Below are positions 44,418-53,494 of a stretch of DNA of 64,000 bases, in pieces (within the stretch, counting starts at the first letter, position 1; each line of letters starts with the position of its first letter). The DNA comes from Lactococcus ileimucosae. GTDB lineage: Bacteria; Bacillota; Bacilli; Lactobacillales; Streptococcaceae. The stretch covers positions 1 through 64,000 of the forward strand of contig NZ_CALPDE010000001.1 in assembly GCF_943193185.1 (NCBI RefSeq). Reading direction: 5' to 3'. The notes under the pieces were generated by a model. The model was not told where the DNA came from, ran no database searches, and worked only from the letters and a program-made list of their open reading frames with translations. Made by a program: the position numbers and the translations under genes.

Positions 44418-45629
44418 TTAGTCTTCTAAATTGAGTTTGCCCTGAGCATAAATTGAAGCATTCCCATTAAGTATGTAAGCGATTGTTACAAGCGGCAAAA
44501 TATATTGAACCGAACCATAGCCAAAAACTTCTGCTGCTATAAATATCGAAGCAAAATAACTGTTCGTTGCTGCAGAAAAAACAGACACATAGCCTGCTGC
44601 AGCGATTAAACCAACAGGCAGCCCCAAAAGCAGGGCCAAACTTGTACCCAGACTTGCACCAATGGCAAAGAGCGGTGTGACTTCTCCCCCTTGGAAACCA
44701 GCCGAAATACTTAAAACAGTAAAGAGCAATTTCAATATCCAGTCATAAGCATTGATAGGCTGACCGTTAAAACTCATCGAAATCAAATTTGTTCCCAAAC
44801 CCGCATAACGGTCTAAGTGAATGAAAATTAAACCCAAGCTCAGCATTAAACCTACGATTAAAATTCTGCGGTAAGGATTGCTGAGTTTAAGCATCATATA
44901 GCTTTTCATAAAGGACAAGCCTTGGGCAAACAGGCGACCAACTAAGCCAAAACATAGGGCCACCACTAAAAGCTTCAAAAGTGTAATTGCATCCATATTT
45001 AAGTCAGTATTGACCGCAAAGGAAAATTTTTCTAATCCCAAAGCATGAGAAGTTGTACTGGCAACATAAGAAGCAACTAAAGCCGGAAACAAAGCAATGT
45101 ACTCTATCTTGCCAACCATCAGTATCTCAATAGCAAAGAAAGTCGCAGCAATAGGAGTCTGAAACAAGCCTGCAAAACCTGCAGCCATACCAGTAATTAA
45201 GAGAACTTTCTGCGCTTCTTTAGAAGCTAATTTTCCCCCTAAGGTATGTCCTATTGTTGCACCGATTTGTACAGCTACTCCTTCTCGACCAACACTTGCT
45301 CCAAAAAGATGCGACAACCATGTTGAAAATATAATCAAAGGAACCAAGCGTTTGGGAATGTCTTTACGTCCTTTATTGCCTGCCTCAAAAATTAAGCCCA
45401 TACCTTTTTGACTTTCCTTGCCAAAATGCTGATAAGTATAAACAATCACGAGACCCGCCAATGCCAAGAAAGGAAGAAAATATAAGGGATGGGCATCACG
45501 TATCTCCGTGATAAAAAGCAAGCCCCGCCCAAACAAAGCATCCACCGTTCCAACAAGAAGACCTATGACAAGAGCCAAAAATGTATAGAAAATAGCCCCT
45601 CTTGATATTCCAATTCTTACATTTTCCAC
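44418..45629 (-). CDS. CLC family chloride channel/transporter
   Basis: 403 residues, about ten helices. Selectivity motif GASVGREGVAVQIGA near 111-125 (GREGxxVQ of the family) and GGEVTPLFAIGA near 318. GTG start with GAGGGG upstream. Transports chloride or fluoride; the usual fluoride-type motif changes are not obvious, so ion specificity is open. Confidence 0.88.
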   Translation of the reverse strand: MENVRIGISRGAIFYTFLALVIGLLVGTVDALFGRGLLFITEIRDAHPLYFLPFLALAGLVIVYTYQHFGKESQKGMGLIFEAGNKGRKDIPKRLVPLIIFSTWLSHLFGASVGREGVAVQIGATIGHTLGGKLASKEAQKVLLITGMAAGFAGLFQTPIAATFFAIEILMVGKIEYIALFPALVASYVASTTSHALGLEKFSFAVNTDLNMDAITLLKLLVVALCFGLVGRLFAQGLSFMKSYMMLKLSNPYRRILIVGLMLSLGLIFIHLDRYAGLGTNLISMSFNGQPINAYDWILKLLFTVLSISAGFQGGEVTPLFAIGASLGTSLALLLGLPVGLIAAAGYVSVFSAATNSYFASIFIAAEVFGYGSVQYILPLVTIAYILNGNASIYAQGKLNLED

Positions 45630-45782
45630 TAAAAGTAATTCCCCTCACTCATATGAAGTCACTCTGGCAGCATCAATTAAAAACTGTACTTTTTTGATTG
45701 ATGGCTGATAAGACGCTAAGCATTAGCGCCTTGGGCGCAATGATGAAAGCATTAAAAACAAGCAAGCTTACATCCAGCCTGT
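45630..45782. repeat. Intergenic hairpins
   Basis: A long stem CATCAAT..ATTGATG with A/T-rich inner arms (about 45676-45707) and a second GGCGCTAA/TTAGCGTC stem (about 45713-45740). Probably terminators for the glyQS unit. Confidence 0.5.
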
Positions 45783-46022
45783 CTAGTCACGCATACCTTT
45801 CGCACGTTGAATATCTTTCAGTTTTTCTGGTGTGATATCTTTCCCTTCTTCATCCACCAGTTTTACAGATTCGACCTGTCCACGAAGATTTTCACGCACA
45901 CTGTCAAGATAGATACGACGTAATTTTGCACGTTCTTCAGTTTCCGCTTCTGTTAAGCCTTCTGCTTTGTGTTTACGGGCCAATTCATTGATACGTTCAA
46001 TTTGTTCATTTGTGATTGCCAT
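45783..46022 (-). CDS. DUF896 (UPF0291) small protein
   Basis: 79 residues, starts MAITNEQIERINELARKHKA and contains TEERAKLRRIYLDSVRENLRGQVESVKLVD, the DUF896 core. Two-helix cytoplasmic protein of unknown role. Placed 10 bases after glyS, probably in its operon. Confidence 0.92.
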   Translation of the reverse strand: MAITNEQIERINELARKHKAEGLTEAETEERAKLRRIYLDSVRENLRGQVESVKLVDEEGKDITPEKLKDIQRAKGMRD

Positions 46023-46032
46023 AAATTTCTCC

Positions 46033-48066
46033 TTACTTTGTATTGATTAGACTAAAGTCAGCCATTGTCCCTGTGAGTGAGGATAAGTCCGACAGTAAAG
46101 CCAAGCGATTGTTACGTACTTTTTCATCTTCTGCCATAACCATAACCTTTTCAAAGAAAGTGTTAATCGCAGGTACAGCTTTGCTGACCAGAGTATCATA
46201 TTTTTCAGAGGCAGACAAGCTTGCCCAACTTGCTTCAAGTTCTTCTGTAACTGCGTAAAGCGCAGCTTCTGCATCGTTCTCGAACAGTTCAGAAGATACT
46301 GTACCAACATGGTCGGCTTTTTTCGCCAAGTTGATGACACGTGAAATATTTTCGACTGCTGGTTTAAATTGCGCATCGTCTTTATGCCCGTTAAGCATTG
46401 GCGCAACTTCCATCATGCTTGCGATATCCATTGTGTCTGCTGCAATCGTTGCTTCAACAATATCATGACGAATTTTTTTATCCAAAAGAAGTTTTTGCAC
46501 GCGACCTTTAAGGAAGTCAATCACTTGTTCCTTGTTCGCATAGTCAAGTGTAGCAATGAAATCCGAAAAGTCAAAGTGCCAATTGCATTTTTCGATGATA
46601 CGTGTCAAGCCTTGTGCCGCACGTCGAAGCGCATAAGGATCATTTGAACCTGAGGGAATCAAGCCTACACTAAAGAATGAGAGAATACTGTCAATCTTAT
46701 CAGCTGCTGCCAAGACACTCCCTACAACAGTACTTGGCAACTCCCCTTCTGCTGAAACTGGCATGTAATGCTCACGAATAGCAGCAGCTACATTTGCATT
46801 TTCACCCGCTAAGAGGGCGTATTTTTCCCCCATCACACCTTGGAGCTCATCAAATTCACCCACCATACCTGTCAAAAGGTCAAATTTGTAAATATCGGCT
46901 GCACGCGCAACATCTGCCTTTTCAGTTTCTGTCAGTTGGGCGATGTCTGCCAAATGTGCCGCAATTGCTTTTGTGCGAGCCATGTGTTCAGTGATTGAAC
47001 CGATTTTTGCATGGAAAGTAACATTTTCAAGTTTCTTTACAAGATCCGCAATTTTTAATTTTTGATCTTCTTTCCAGAAGAACTCTGCATCTTCCAAACG
47101 AGCAACCAAAACTTTTTCATTTCCCAAAATGACATTTTCCATGCCTTCTGCATTACCATTACGGACAGAGATAAAGTGAGGGGCTAGCTTACCCTCTGCA
47201 GTGTAAACTTCAAAATAGCGTTGATTGTCACGCATGGAAGTGACCAGAACTTCTTTAGGAACTGACAAGTATTTTTCGTTAAAGCTGCCAACGAAAGCTG
47301 TGGGGTATTCTACCAGGTTATTCACTTCTTCGAGAAGTTCAACATGTTTTTCGTCTGCTAATTCAACTTTCCAACCATGTTCAGTTGCGATTTCTTTAAT
47401 TTGTTTGCTGATTTCGGCTTTACGTGCCCCTGCATCAACCATAACAAAGTTAGTGTTTAACAGCTGTGCATAATCCGTAGCTTTTTCAATGGTAAATTCT
47501 TGGTTTGAAAGGAAACGGTGACCGCGTGTTGTGTTGCCAGCAGTCACATCAAGAAGCTCAAAAGGAACCACTTCTGCATCCAGTAGAGAAACCATCCATT
47601 GGATAGGACGTACAAAGAGGAAGCTATTATTGCCCCACTTCATATACGTTTTAAACTGCATCTTCCTGATAACCTCAGTGCCAACCTTTGCCAAAATCTC
47701 TTGTGCGGCTACACCAGCAATATGCTTGTTTGCGAAATAATAATCGCCTTTAAGGACCAAATCATCTGGTGTCAAGCCTTGACCACGGGAGAAGCCTTGG
47801 ATAGCCTTAGACCAATTTCCTTCTGCATCTTTGGCAATTTTCGCAGAAGGTCCTTTCACTTCTTCATCCATGGCTTCTGAACTTTCAGCAAGTCCTTCCA
47901 CCAAGACAGCCAAACGACGCGGTGTTGAGAACTTACGGATAAGGTCAAAGTTCAAGCGATTCTCATTTAAAAAATCTGAAAGACGTTCTGCCAATTGGTT
48001 GATTGCAGGTGTTACCAAGTGAGCCGGCATTTCTTCCAAACCGATTTCGAGTAAGTAATTTGCCAT
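46033..48066 (-). CDS. glyS: Glycine-tRNA ligase beta subunit
   Basis: 677 residues, begins [21 protein letters not shown], with the tRNA-binding HD-like and C-terminal anticodon domains (DALR-type). Pairs with GlyQ as alpha2beta2. Start overlaps the glyQ stop by one base. Confidence 0.96.
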   Translation of the reverse strand: MANYLLEIGLEEMPAHLVTPAINQLAERLSDFLNENRLNFDLIRKFSTPRRLAVLVEGLAESSEAMDEEVKGPSAKIAKDAEGNWSKAIQGFSRGQGLTPDDLVLKGDYYFANKHIAGVAAQEILAKVGTEVIRKMQFKTYMKWGNNSFLFVRPIQWMVSLLDAEVVPFELLDVTAGNTTRGHRFLSNQEFTIEKATDYAQLLNTNFVMVDAGARKAEISKQIKEIATEHGWKVELADEKHVELLEEVNNLVEYPTAFVGSFNEKYLSVPKEVLVTSMRDNQRYFEVYTAEGKLAPHFISVRNGNAEGMENVILGNEKVLVARLEDAEFFWKEDQKLKIADLVKKLENVTFHAKIGSITEHMARTKAIAAHLADIAQLTETEKADVARAADIYKFDLLTGMVGEFDELQGVMGEKYALLAGENANVAAAIREHYMPVSAEGELPSTVVGSVLAAADKIDSILSFFSVGLIPSGSNDPYALRRAAQGLTRIIEKCNWHFDFSDFIATLDYANKEQVIDFLKGRVQKLLLDKKIRHDIVEATIAADTMDIASMMEVAPMLNGHKDDAQFKPAVENISRVINLAKKADHVGTVSSELFENDAEAALYAVTEELEASWASLSASEKYDTLVSKAVPAINTFFEKVMVMAEDEKVRNNRLALLSDLSSLTGTMADFSLINTK

Positions 48067-49034
48067 TATTTTGCCTCCTGTTCTTCTGCCAATTGTTCTA
48101 GAATTTTTATATATTTCCCTTTTTCTCCCAGATATTTCTCACGTAAGTCTTCATCTTTCAAAAGTGGGAAGCCAAGTTTAGCACGTTCTTCAATAAACGT
48201 TTTGGCAACTTTACGCGCCATTGTCCGCACCCGGTGCAAGTAACCTGCACGCTCTGTCACAGAAACAGCCCCACGCGCATCTAAGAGGTTAAAGGTGTGT
48301 GAGCTCTTCAAGATAAAGTCATAAGCAGGATGAACCAAGCCTAAGTCAAGTAATTTAAGCGCTTCTGCTTCATACTTGTTAAACAAGTCTAAAAGCATAT
48401 CTTGGTCGGACTCTTCAAAGGCAAATTTTGAATGCTCATACTCTGGCTCTTTGAAGATATCGCCGTAGAGGACGCCATTTCCCCACTCAAGATCGTATAC
48501 ACTGTCTACTTCTTGGATAGCTGTAGCTAGACGCTCCAAACCATAAGTAATTTCCGCAGTAACCGAATCTACCTCAATGCCTCCCACTTGCTGGAAGTAT
48601 GTGAATTGCGTACACTCTTGACCATCAATCCAGACCTCCCAGCCGATGCCGGCACATCCCATTGAAGGATTTTCCCAGTTGTCTTCAACAAAACGAATGT
48701 CATGCTCTAGTGCATCGATACCCAGCGCGGCTAAACTTTCCAAATAAAGTTCTTGGATATTTTTGGGCGAAGGTTTCATGACCACTTGAAACTGATGGTG
48801 CTGGAAAAGACGATTGGGATTTTCACCGTAACGCCCATCAGCTGGACGTCGTGAAGGCTGCACATAAGCTGCTGCCCAAGGCTCTGGACCGTTTGAACGT
48901 AAGAAAGTGTATGGACTCATTGTTCCTGCCCCTACCTCATCGTCATAAGCTTGCATTAAGTTTGCACCTTGCTTGGACCAAAAAGCTTGCAAAGTCAGAA
49001 TCATATCTTGAAATGATAATTTATTGTTTGACAT
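48066..49034 (-). CDS. glyQ: Glycine-tRNA ligase alpha subunit
   Basis: 322 residues, starts [19 protein letters not shown]; class II motifs [19 protein letters not shown] and [20 protein letters not shown] are visible. It starts only 13 bases after the channel gene upstream, with no room for its own promoter, so it is read from the T-box leader through that gene. Confidence 0.97.
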   Translation of the reverse strand: MSNNKLSFQDMILTLQAFWSKQGANLMQAYDDEVGAGTMSPYTFLRSNGPEPWAAAYVQPSRRPADGRYGENPNRLFQHHQFQVVMKPSPKNIQELYLESLAALGIDALEHDIRFVEDNWENPSMGCAGIGWEVWIDGQECTQFTYFQQVGGIEVDSVTAEITYGLERLATAIQEVDSVYDLEWGNGVLYGDIFKEPEYEHSKFAFEESDQDMLLDLFNKYEAEALKLLDLGLVHPAYDFILKSSHTFNLLDARGAVSVTERAGYLHRVRTMARKVAKTFIEERAKLGFPLLKDEDLREKYLGEKGKYIKILEQLAEEQEAK

Positions 49035-49047
49035 TCAATTCTCCTTA

Positions 49048-49827
49048 TTATTTATTAAGTTCATTCATTTGGCGTTTATATCCAAGGAAGTAGAAACCAG
49101 CGACAAAAATGACGCCACCGAGCATATTCCCCACATAGACCAGACTGAAATTACGGATGAATTCCATCCATGTTGCTCCACCTTCAAAAATCGCTGCGGG
49201 AATAGCAAAAGCATTTGCCACACTGTGCTGGAAGCCAATAGCAACAAAGGCCATTGTTGGAAACCAAATCGCCATTAATTTTCCGGCGGCATCTTTGGCA
49301 CCGTAAGAAAGCCACATGGCAAGACCAACAAACCAGTTACAGCCCACACCAGAGACTAGGGTTTGGATCCAGGTCGCATCAATTTTTGAATCAGCAATGA
49401 CAATGAGTTCCTCACGATATACACCAGAAGCAGTTAAGCCCACAACATGAGCAAAAAAGAAAGCAACAAAGAAAGCACCTAAAAGGTTAAAAAAAGTGAT
49501 GACAAGCCAATTTTTGAGCAAATCTGAAAATTTCACTTTCTTAGCAAAAAACGAGGCTGTAACAGCTGTCATATTTGAAGTGATGAGCTCTCCTCCGCCC
49601 ATCAGGATAACAATCAAACCGATAGGAAAAACAGCTGCACCGATAAAACTGGCCAAACTTCCCAACTCATCAACCACGCTGGAAATGACACGTATATAGA
49701 GCAAGTAGCCCATCGAAATCAGTGCTCCTCCAATAAAGCCAAGCACTGCTTTTTCTAACATCGGTCGTTTGACCTTTTCTTGCCCATGGTGAATGGTGGC
49801 AGACAATATTTCTGCTGGATTCATCAT
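49048..49827 (-). CDS. Formate/nitrite transporter (FNT) family channel
   Basis: About 259 residues from ATG 49827 (alternatively 49824), GAGGAG upstream. Six helices; FNT signatures GGGELITSNM and a second-half GCNWFVGLAMWLSYGA. Pentameric anion channels for formate, nitrite or hydrosulfide. The upstream extension of the open frame is the T-box RNA and is not coding. Sits between the T-box and glyQS, an unusual place. Confidence 0.9.
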   Translation of the reverse strand: MMNPAEILSATIHHGQEKVKRPMLEKAVLGFIGGALISMGYLLYIRVISSVVDELGSLASFIGAAVFPIGLIVILMGGGELITSNMTAVTASFFAKKVKFSDLLKNWLVITFFNLLGAFFVAFFFAHVVGLTASGVYREELIVIADSKIDATWIQTLVSGVGCNWFVGLAMWLSYGAKDAAGKLMAIWFPTMAFVAIGFQHSVANAFAIPAAIFEGGATWMEFIRNFSLVYVGNMLGGVIFVAGFYFLGYKRQMNELNK

Positions 49828-49859
49828 AATCTTAATATTCTCCTCGTATAAATAAATAT

Positions 49860-49999
49860 AAAAACCGCACAATACACCTGTCCTAAGACAAAGGGTGCTA
49901 TGCACGGTTCCACCTTTATTTTTTACTTCATTTCTGCTGTGATAGATTTTTAGGCCATTGATGTCTCGGCTTCCACTGTCCCGAGTCGCTTTCCTCACC
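49860..49999 (-). ncRNA. Glycine T-box leader
   Basis: Minus strand: distal stem I block GAAAGCGACTCGGGACAGTG and GAAGCCGAG, very like the B. subtilis glyQS leader; candidate specifier GGC in ATCAATGGCCTA; T-box AAAGGTGGAACCGTG, whose UGGA pairs with the UCCA end of tRNA-Gly; then a terminator stem ACCGTGC...GTGCGGT with T-run (49861-49909). Stem I looks shorter than usual at its base. Confidence 0.85.
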
Positions 50000-50004
50000 T
50001 TAAG

Positions 50005-50033
50005 ATTGTAGTTCTTTTTACGAGAAATGTCAA
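50005..50033 (-). promoter_or_regulatory. Promoter of the T-box transcript
   Basis: TTGACA (50028-50033), 17 bases, TACAAT (50005-50010). Near-perfect sigma-A promoter. Confidence 0.92.
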
Positions 50034-50105
50034 GAGAAGACGAAAAAATTTTTAACTTTCTTTATCAGTCTAAGTTCTAAAGATTGACTGTTCACTAAAA
50101 AATCT

Positions 50106-50237
50106 CTAACCCACGTTCGCTTCTTTTCCGGTCTGTTTTCTCTCCCCGATAAAGTCCATGAAAAAGGGTCTTGTCGGTGTTTCCGATGTTCCTGGACAGG
50201 ATGCCACTTGCCTTTCGAATAACTTTGCTTCTTCCAT
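50106..50237 (-). CDS. Possible small protein
   Basis: 43 residues from an ATG preceded by AAGGAGAG at good spacing: begins MEEAKLFERQVASCPGTSET. No family recognised, and no stronger evidence than the ribosome site. Could be a remnant. Confidence 0.3.
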   Translation of the reverse strand: MEEAKLFERQVASCPGTSETPTRPFFMDFIGERKQTGKEANVG

Positions 50238-50474
50238 TTTAGTTCTCTCCTTTCTTAGGCTATCTGCATTTTTCTTTACAAAGCCCCATATAGGCTTCAT
50301 TCTACTTCAGATGCGCCAACTCTTCAAACAGAAAAAGTTTTCAGATAAGAGATTAGGAAAAAACAAAGATTGTCCAGAAATATCTTTCCCCTTGAAAAAG
50401 ATGCTGGAGTTACAATTTTTAAGAGCTTTTCTGATTATCACTTTCATTTTTTGTCTGATGACTTCATTTTTGAA
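50238..50474. other. Gene-free region
   Basis: Nothing convincing on either strand. It lies between a possible small ORF and the truncated ORF that abuts copy 2. Confidence 0.4.
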
Positions 50475-50697
50475 TCAAATCCTCTTGTTCTTATTGACTG
50501 CTGTTCCAGATACTAACGTACTCTTTGCTGAGGAAGCCTTGTTGTCTGAAGCACTCACCACATTGTTTGTGCTATCCGCATTAAAGATTAACACAGCATG
50601 GGTCAAATCACCAGCAGTTGCTCCCTTAAACTGCGCCTTTTGTTTAAGGGAGGTCGAGCCAGCCTGCTGGTCCAGCTGCTGTCCTACGATTAGTTGA
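50475..50697 (-). pseudogene. Truncated 3' fragment of an unknown ORF
   Basis: About 74 residues without a start codon (QLIVGQQLDQQAGSTSLKQK..., ending AVNKNKRI then TGA). Its composition (Gln, Ala, Thr, Asn, Ser rich) looks like an exported protein end. The open frame meets the tail of the copy 2 cassette inside its terminator, so the rest of the gene was probably replaced. Confidence 0.5.
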
Positions 50698-50725
50698 GTG
50701 ATTTTTTGACTTGTTTCTCTCTATT

Positions 50726-52363
50726 TTAGAGAGGTTGATTGATGATTAGGGCGGGCCTAATACCACCAGCAGGAGAAACATGATTTCTTCCGCCACCACC
50801 GCCTAATTGACCACTCCTAGGTGTCCCAAGTACAGACCACGCTAAAGTTTCAGAACGAGGTGTGCGAAGCCACCACCACCTTTCATCACCGCTCTCACGT
50901 TGCTCTAAACTAGAAAAAACATGACCTACTTCCGATAAGCGAACTACATCAACAAAAGAAAGTGCAAAGGCCTGCGGGCTACCGCTTGTATTAACTCTAG
51001 TCACATCTGCAGAAATTTCTATGAAATCATTTATATTAGTTGGCATCCAGCCAGAAATACCTTCTGACCAAAGGACATCTTCATAAGGAAGCTCACCTGT
51101 TACAAATCCATTTGTTACAGGTCGAACCATAGCTTGAACTGTTGTATCAAGACTTTCATACCATTCATTGATTCGAGTATCCTGATTATTGAAAGAGATA
51201 TTTTCAATTACATTATTCCGAATAATCAAATGATTCCCCCCACCTTGATTCTCCAAATAACGGTACTGCTCCCCAGCCATAGTAAAGATGGTTCCCGGTG
51301 CCATGATGCTAAAGTTAATTTGGTCTGGTTGAACATTGTCATCTGGTCCCGGGTTCCCCCAGTTGTTATCGATAAAACCGTTCTGTACGGCTGTCAGGAA
51401 GTCCGACAAGTCGGCATGATGCGTATAGTCTGGGTCTGCAGCCAAGAAATCATTGATACGGTCAGGACTGATCAGTTGCCCGTCCACATGGATACCGTAA
51501 TAATATTCGCCCGGGATGTTGTCCGCCGCTGCGGTCATCTGAGCCGCATCCAAGAGGTAAGAGGTGGTCTCTCCTGCTTGGAGTTGGTTGGCCCAGTAGG
51601 CCCAGCCTGTTTGGTGGTCAATGACCCAGAAGTTCCCGACTTTCAGGTTATTAGGGAGGGCTGCCCACTGGCTGATGGTCATCGGGGCACGTTCTTGTTG
51701 CAGGTTTTGAGCCGCATCATGGCTGACTTCTTCGCCCGGCCAAACTGGTCCGCTGTTGTCAAAGCTGTCGCCAGAGGACCAGTAGGCATCTGTACCGTCT
51801 CCGGGATGCGTGGCGCCATCTGTGACACCGTCTGTGGCTGTACTTGTGACCCAGTCACGAGCATGCCCAGCAGAGGCGGTCATCAGGTCTTGGTTGTCCC
51901 GATTGAAGGTGGGCATGAACCATGGGGCATCTTGACCTGATCGGGTCCAACCAAAGGTTAGGTTGGCGTAGGTGTTGAAGGCAGCTGAGTCGCCTACACG
52001 GGTGTTGAGGTTGGTCTCTGAGGGACGCATGACCGTCCAAGTGTTCACTTGGTCACGGATGGTACCGTTCACTATAGGGGTGAAGTCTGTATCGCCTGCT
52101 GAGCGTTTCTCCATGAACTCGGAGAGGCGGATACGAGCCATGAGGGGCACATTGCCATAGTTCTCCACGAAGACGTCCTTGTTTTTGGTGTCTCGGTTGT
52201 AGTAGTCGTGGACACGGCCGCCGGGGATGTTTTCCCGGAGCCGGTCATTGATGGCCCGCTGGTTGAAGGCTTGGAAGGCGAAGGTGCCGCCTACCAAGAG
52301 CAATAAGAGGGACAGGAGCGCGAGGTTGCGCAGCCGCCGCTGGTTTTTCTTTTCTGGTGTCAT
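50726..52363 (-). CDS. Modular exported protein, DUF6273-like variable C-terminus (copy 2)
   Basis: 545 residues. Same N-terminal helix and constant region as copy 1 up to NHLIIRN (about residue 386), with few substitutions (for example K for E at about 60, SAG for ATG at about 88). The C-terminal 160 residues differ but keep the scaffold: QAFALSFVDVVRLSE, WWWLRTPRSETLAW and GGIRPALIINQPL at the end. The constant part is GC-rich and the variable part AT-richer. Surface-exposed role inferred; ligand unknown. Confidence 0.8.
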   Translation of the reverse strand: MTPEKKNQRRLRNLALLSLLLLLVGGTFAFQAFNQRAINDRLRENIPGGRVHDYYNRDTKNKDVFVENYGNVPLMARIRLSEFMEKRSAGDTDFTPIVNGTIRDQVNTWTVMRPSETNLNTRVGDSAAFNTYANLTFGWTRSGQDAPWFMPTFNRDNQDLMTASAGHARDWVTSTATDGVTDGATHPGDGTDAYWSSGDSFDNSGPVWPGEEVSHDAAQNLQQERAPMTISQWAALPNNLKVGNFWVIDHQTGWAYWANQLQAGETTSYLLDAAQMTAAADNIPGEYYYGIHVDGQLISPDRINDFLAADPDYTHHADLSDFLTAVQNGFIDNNWGNPGPDDNVQPDQINFSIMAPGTIFTMAGEQYRYLENQGGGNHLIIRNNVIENISFNNQDTRINEWYESLDTTVQAMVRPVTNGFVTGELPYEDVLWSEGISGWMPTNINDFIEISADVTRVNTSGSPQAFALSFVDVVRLSEVGHVFSSLEQRESGDERWWWLRTPRSETLAWSVLGTPRSGQLGGGGGRNHVSPAGGIRPALIINQPL

Positions 52364-52367
52364 AAAC

Positions 52368-52470
52368 TCCTCCTTTGACGTAACCTGTACTTTTAGATTT
52401 TCATTACATATACATTTCTAATGTTACGTTTACTTTCTGAGTCTATAGTATAAAAAAAAAAGGTCAAATG
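52368..52470 (-). promoter_or_regulatory. Promoter/leader of copy 2 with T10 tract
   Basis: Same arrangement as copy 1: TTGACC, ten T residues (52452-52461), ATACTATAGA, nested inverted repeats, AAAGGAGG. The tract has the same length in both copies. Confidence 0.45.
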
Positions 52471-52527
52471 AAATGAGTGTTTGATGAGAAAAGGGTATTT
52501 GGTTTGGCTGGGGACTTGCTTTTAGGC

Positions 52528-52562
52528 ATGAGAAAAGAAGCCCTGACTAGAGCCTCTTTTCT
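52528..52562 (-). terminator. Terminator of the whiA operon
   Basis: AGAAAAGA and TCTTTTCT arms with inner GGC/GCC-type pairs, overlapping the whiA stop. Confidence 0.6.
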
Positions 52563-53494
52563 TCATGTACCGAATCAGTCTTCGCTTTTTTTATTTCCTC
52601 AGCCAGAGCTGTCAATTTTCTTAGACGGTGATTAACCCCAGACTTTCCTAACGGGGGATCCAATAACTGTCCCAGTTCCTTAATGGTGGCTTCGGGATGA
52701 TTGATCCGAGCGTGTGCCACCTCTGTGAGCGCTGGGGGGAGATTTTCCAGCTCTTTTTTCTCCGCCAAGTATTTCACTGCAGAGATAACCTCCTGTGCTG
52801 CTGAAACAGATTTATTTATATTTGCTGACTCAAAGTTTGACTGACGGTTTGCCAGTCCCCGCATCTCACGCATAATTTTGGCATTCTCAAATTTCAAACG
52901 CGCTTTCATAGCCCCAATCAGAGTGAGAAAATCCATAATTTCTTCAGCTTTAGAAAGATACAAAATATAACGATTTTTCCGAGAGATTATACGCGCATCA
53001 AATCCAAAATTATTAAAGATATCTTTTAGATCTTCTGCGTGTTCCTGATATACACTGGAAATGGACAGCTGATAATCGCCTTTTTCTGGATTATGCATGG
53101 ATCCGCTAGAGAGAAAAGCACCGCGCATATAGTCTTCTTGTGCCTCTTGATCGTATTTCACAGATTCTGGAATTCCAGAGTCTAAGAACATCAGCGTATC
53201 AGAGAGCTGAAGTTCATTGAGCAATTCATTCACTTTGTCTTCAATAAAAACAGTATAAACGCGGTTTTTTGAGAGTGTTGTTTTTTGATGTACACGAATC
53301 TCTGCACGAATCTGATAAATTTCGAGGAGCATTTGATAAATGTACTTTGCTGTCGCAGCATTTTCTGTAGATAAGGCCAAGGTCAAGCCACCAGAAATTC
53401 CTAAAGAACCATTCATCCTGATCAGAGCCAGTAGAGTGCCACGACTAGGCTTCTGACTTGTCAGTTCCTTTTTTACATCACTTGTGAAACTCAT
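52547..53494 (-). CDS. whiA: DNA-binding protein WhiA
   Basis: 315 residues: N-terminal LAGLIDADG-like domains without catalytic function (KDYMRGAFLSSGSMHNPEK in the middle) and a C-terminal helix-turn-helix (ATIKELGQLLDPPLGKSGVNHRLRKL). In Firmicutes linked to division and chromosome segregation. Overlaps yvcK by 4 bases. Confidence 0.95.
   Translation of the reverse strand: MSFTSDVKKELTSQKPSRGTLLALIRMNGSLGISGGLTLALSTENAATAKYIYQMLLEIYQIRAEIRVHQKTTLSKNRVYTVFIEDKVNELLNELQLSDTLMFLDSGIPESVKYDQEAQEDYMRGAFLSSGSMHNPEKGDYQLSISSVYQEHAEDLKDIFNNFGFDARIISRKNRYILYLSKAEEIMDFLTLIGAMKARLKFENAKIMREMRGLANRQSNFESANINKSVSAAQEVISAVKYLAEKKELENLPPALTEVAHARINHPEATIKELGQLLDPPLGKSGVNHRLRKLTALAEEIKKAKTDSVHEEKRL

Larger units (their letters stand above)
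50692..52493 (-). repeat. Direct repeat copy 2 (exported-protein cassette)
   Basis: Counterpart of 20615-22437, same orientation. On the 3' side identity ends in the middle of the terminator stem (after AAAAAATCACTCAACT on the minus strand), leaving copy 2 without the second arm. Confidence 0.85.

Noticed and set aside
49828..49998. 57-residue N-terminal extension of the FNT protein
   Set aside because: It is the T-box RNA read as protein; FNT proteins start near MMNPAEIL.
50158..50697. 179-codon plus-strand frame
   Set aside because: Runs opposite the truncated ORF and the small minus-strand ORF, has poor codon use and no ribosome site.
51134..51940. 268-codon plus-strand open frame opposite exported-protein copy 2
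   Set aside because: Antisense to a clear gene. In copy 1 the matching frame is interrupted, and the open frame is a by-product of the GC-rich codon use. No ribosome site.
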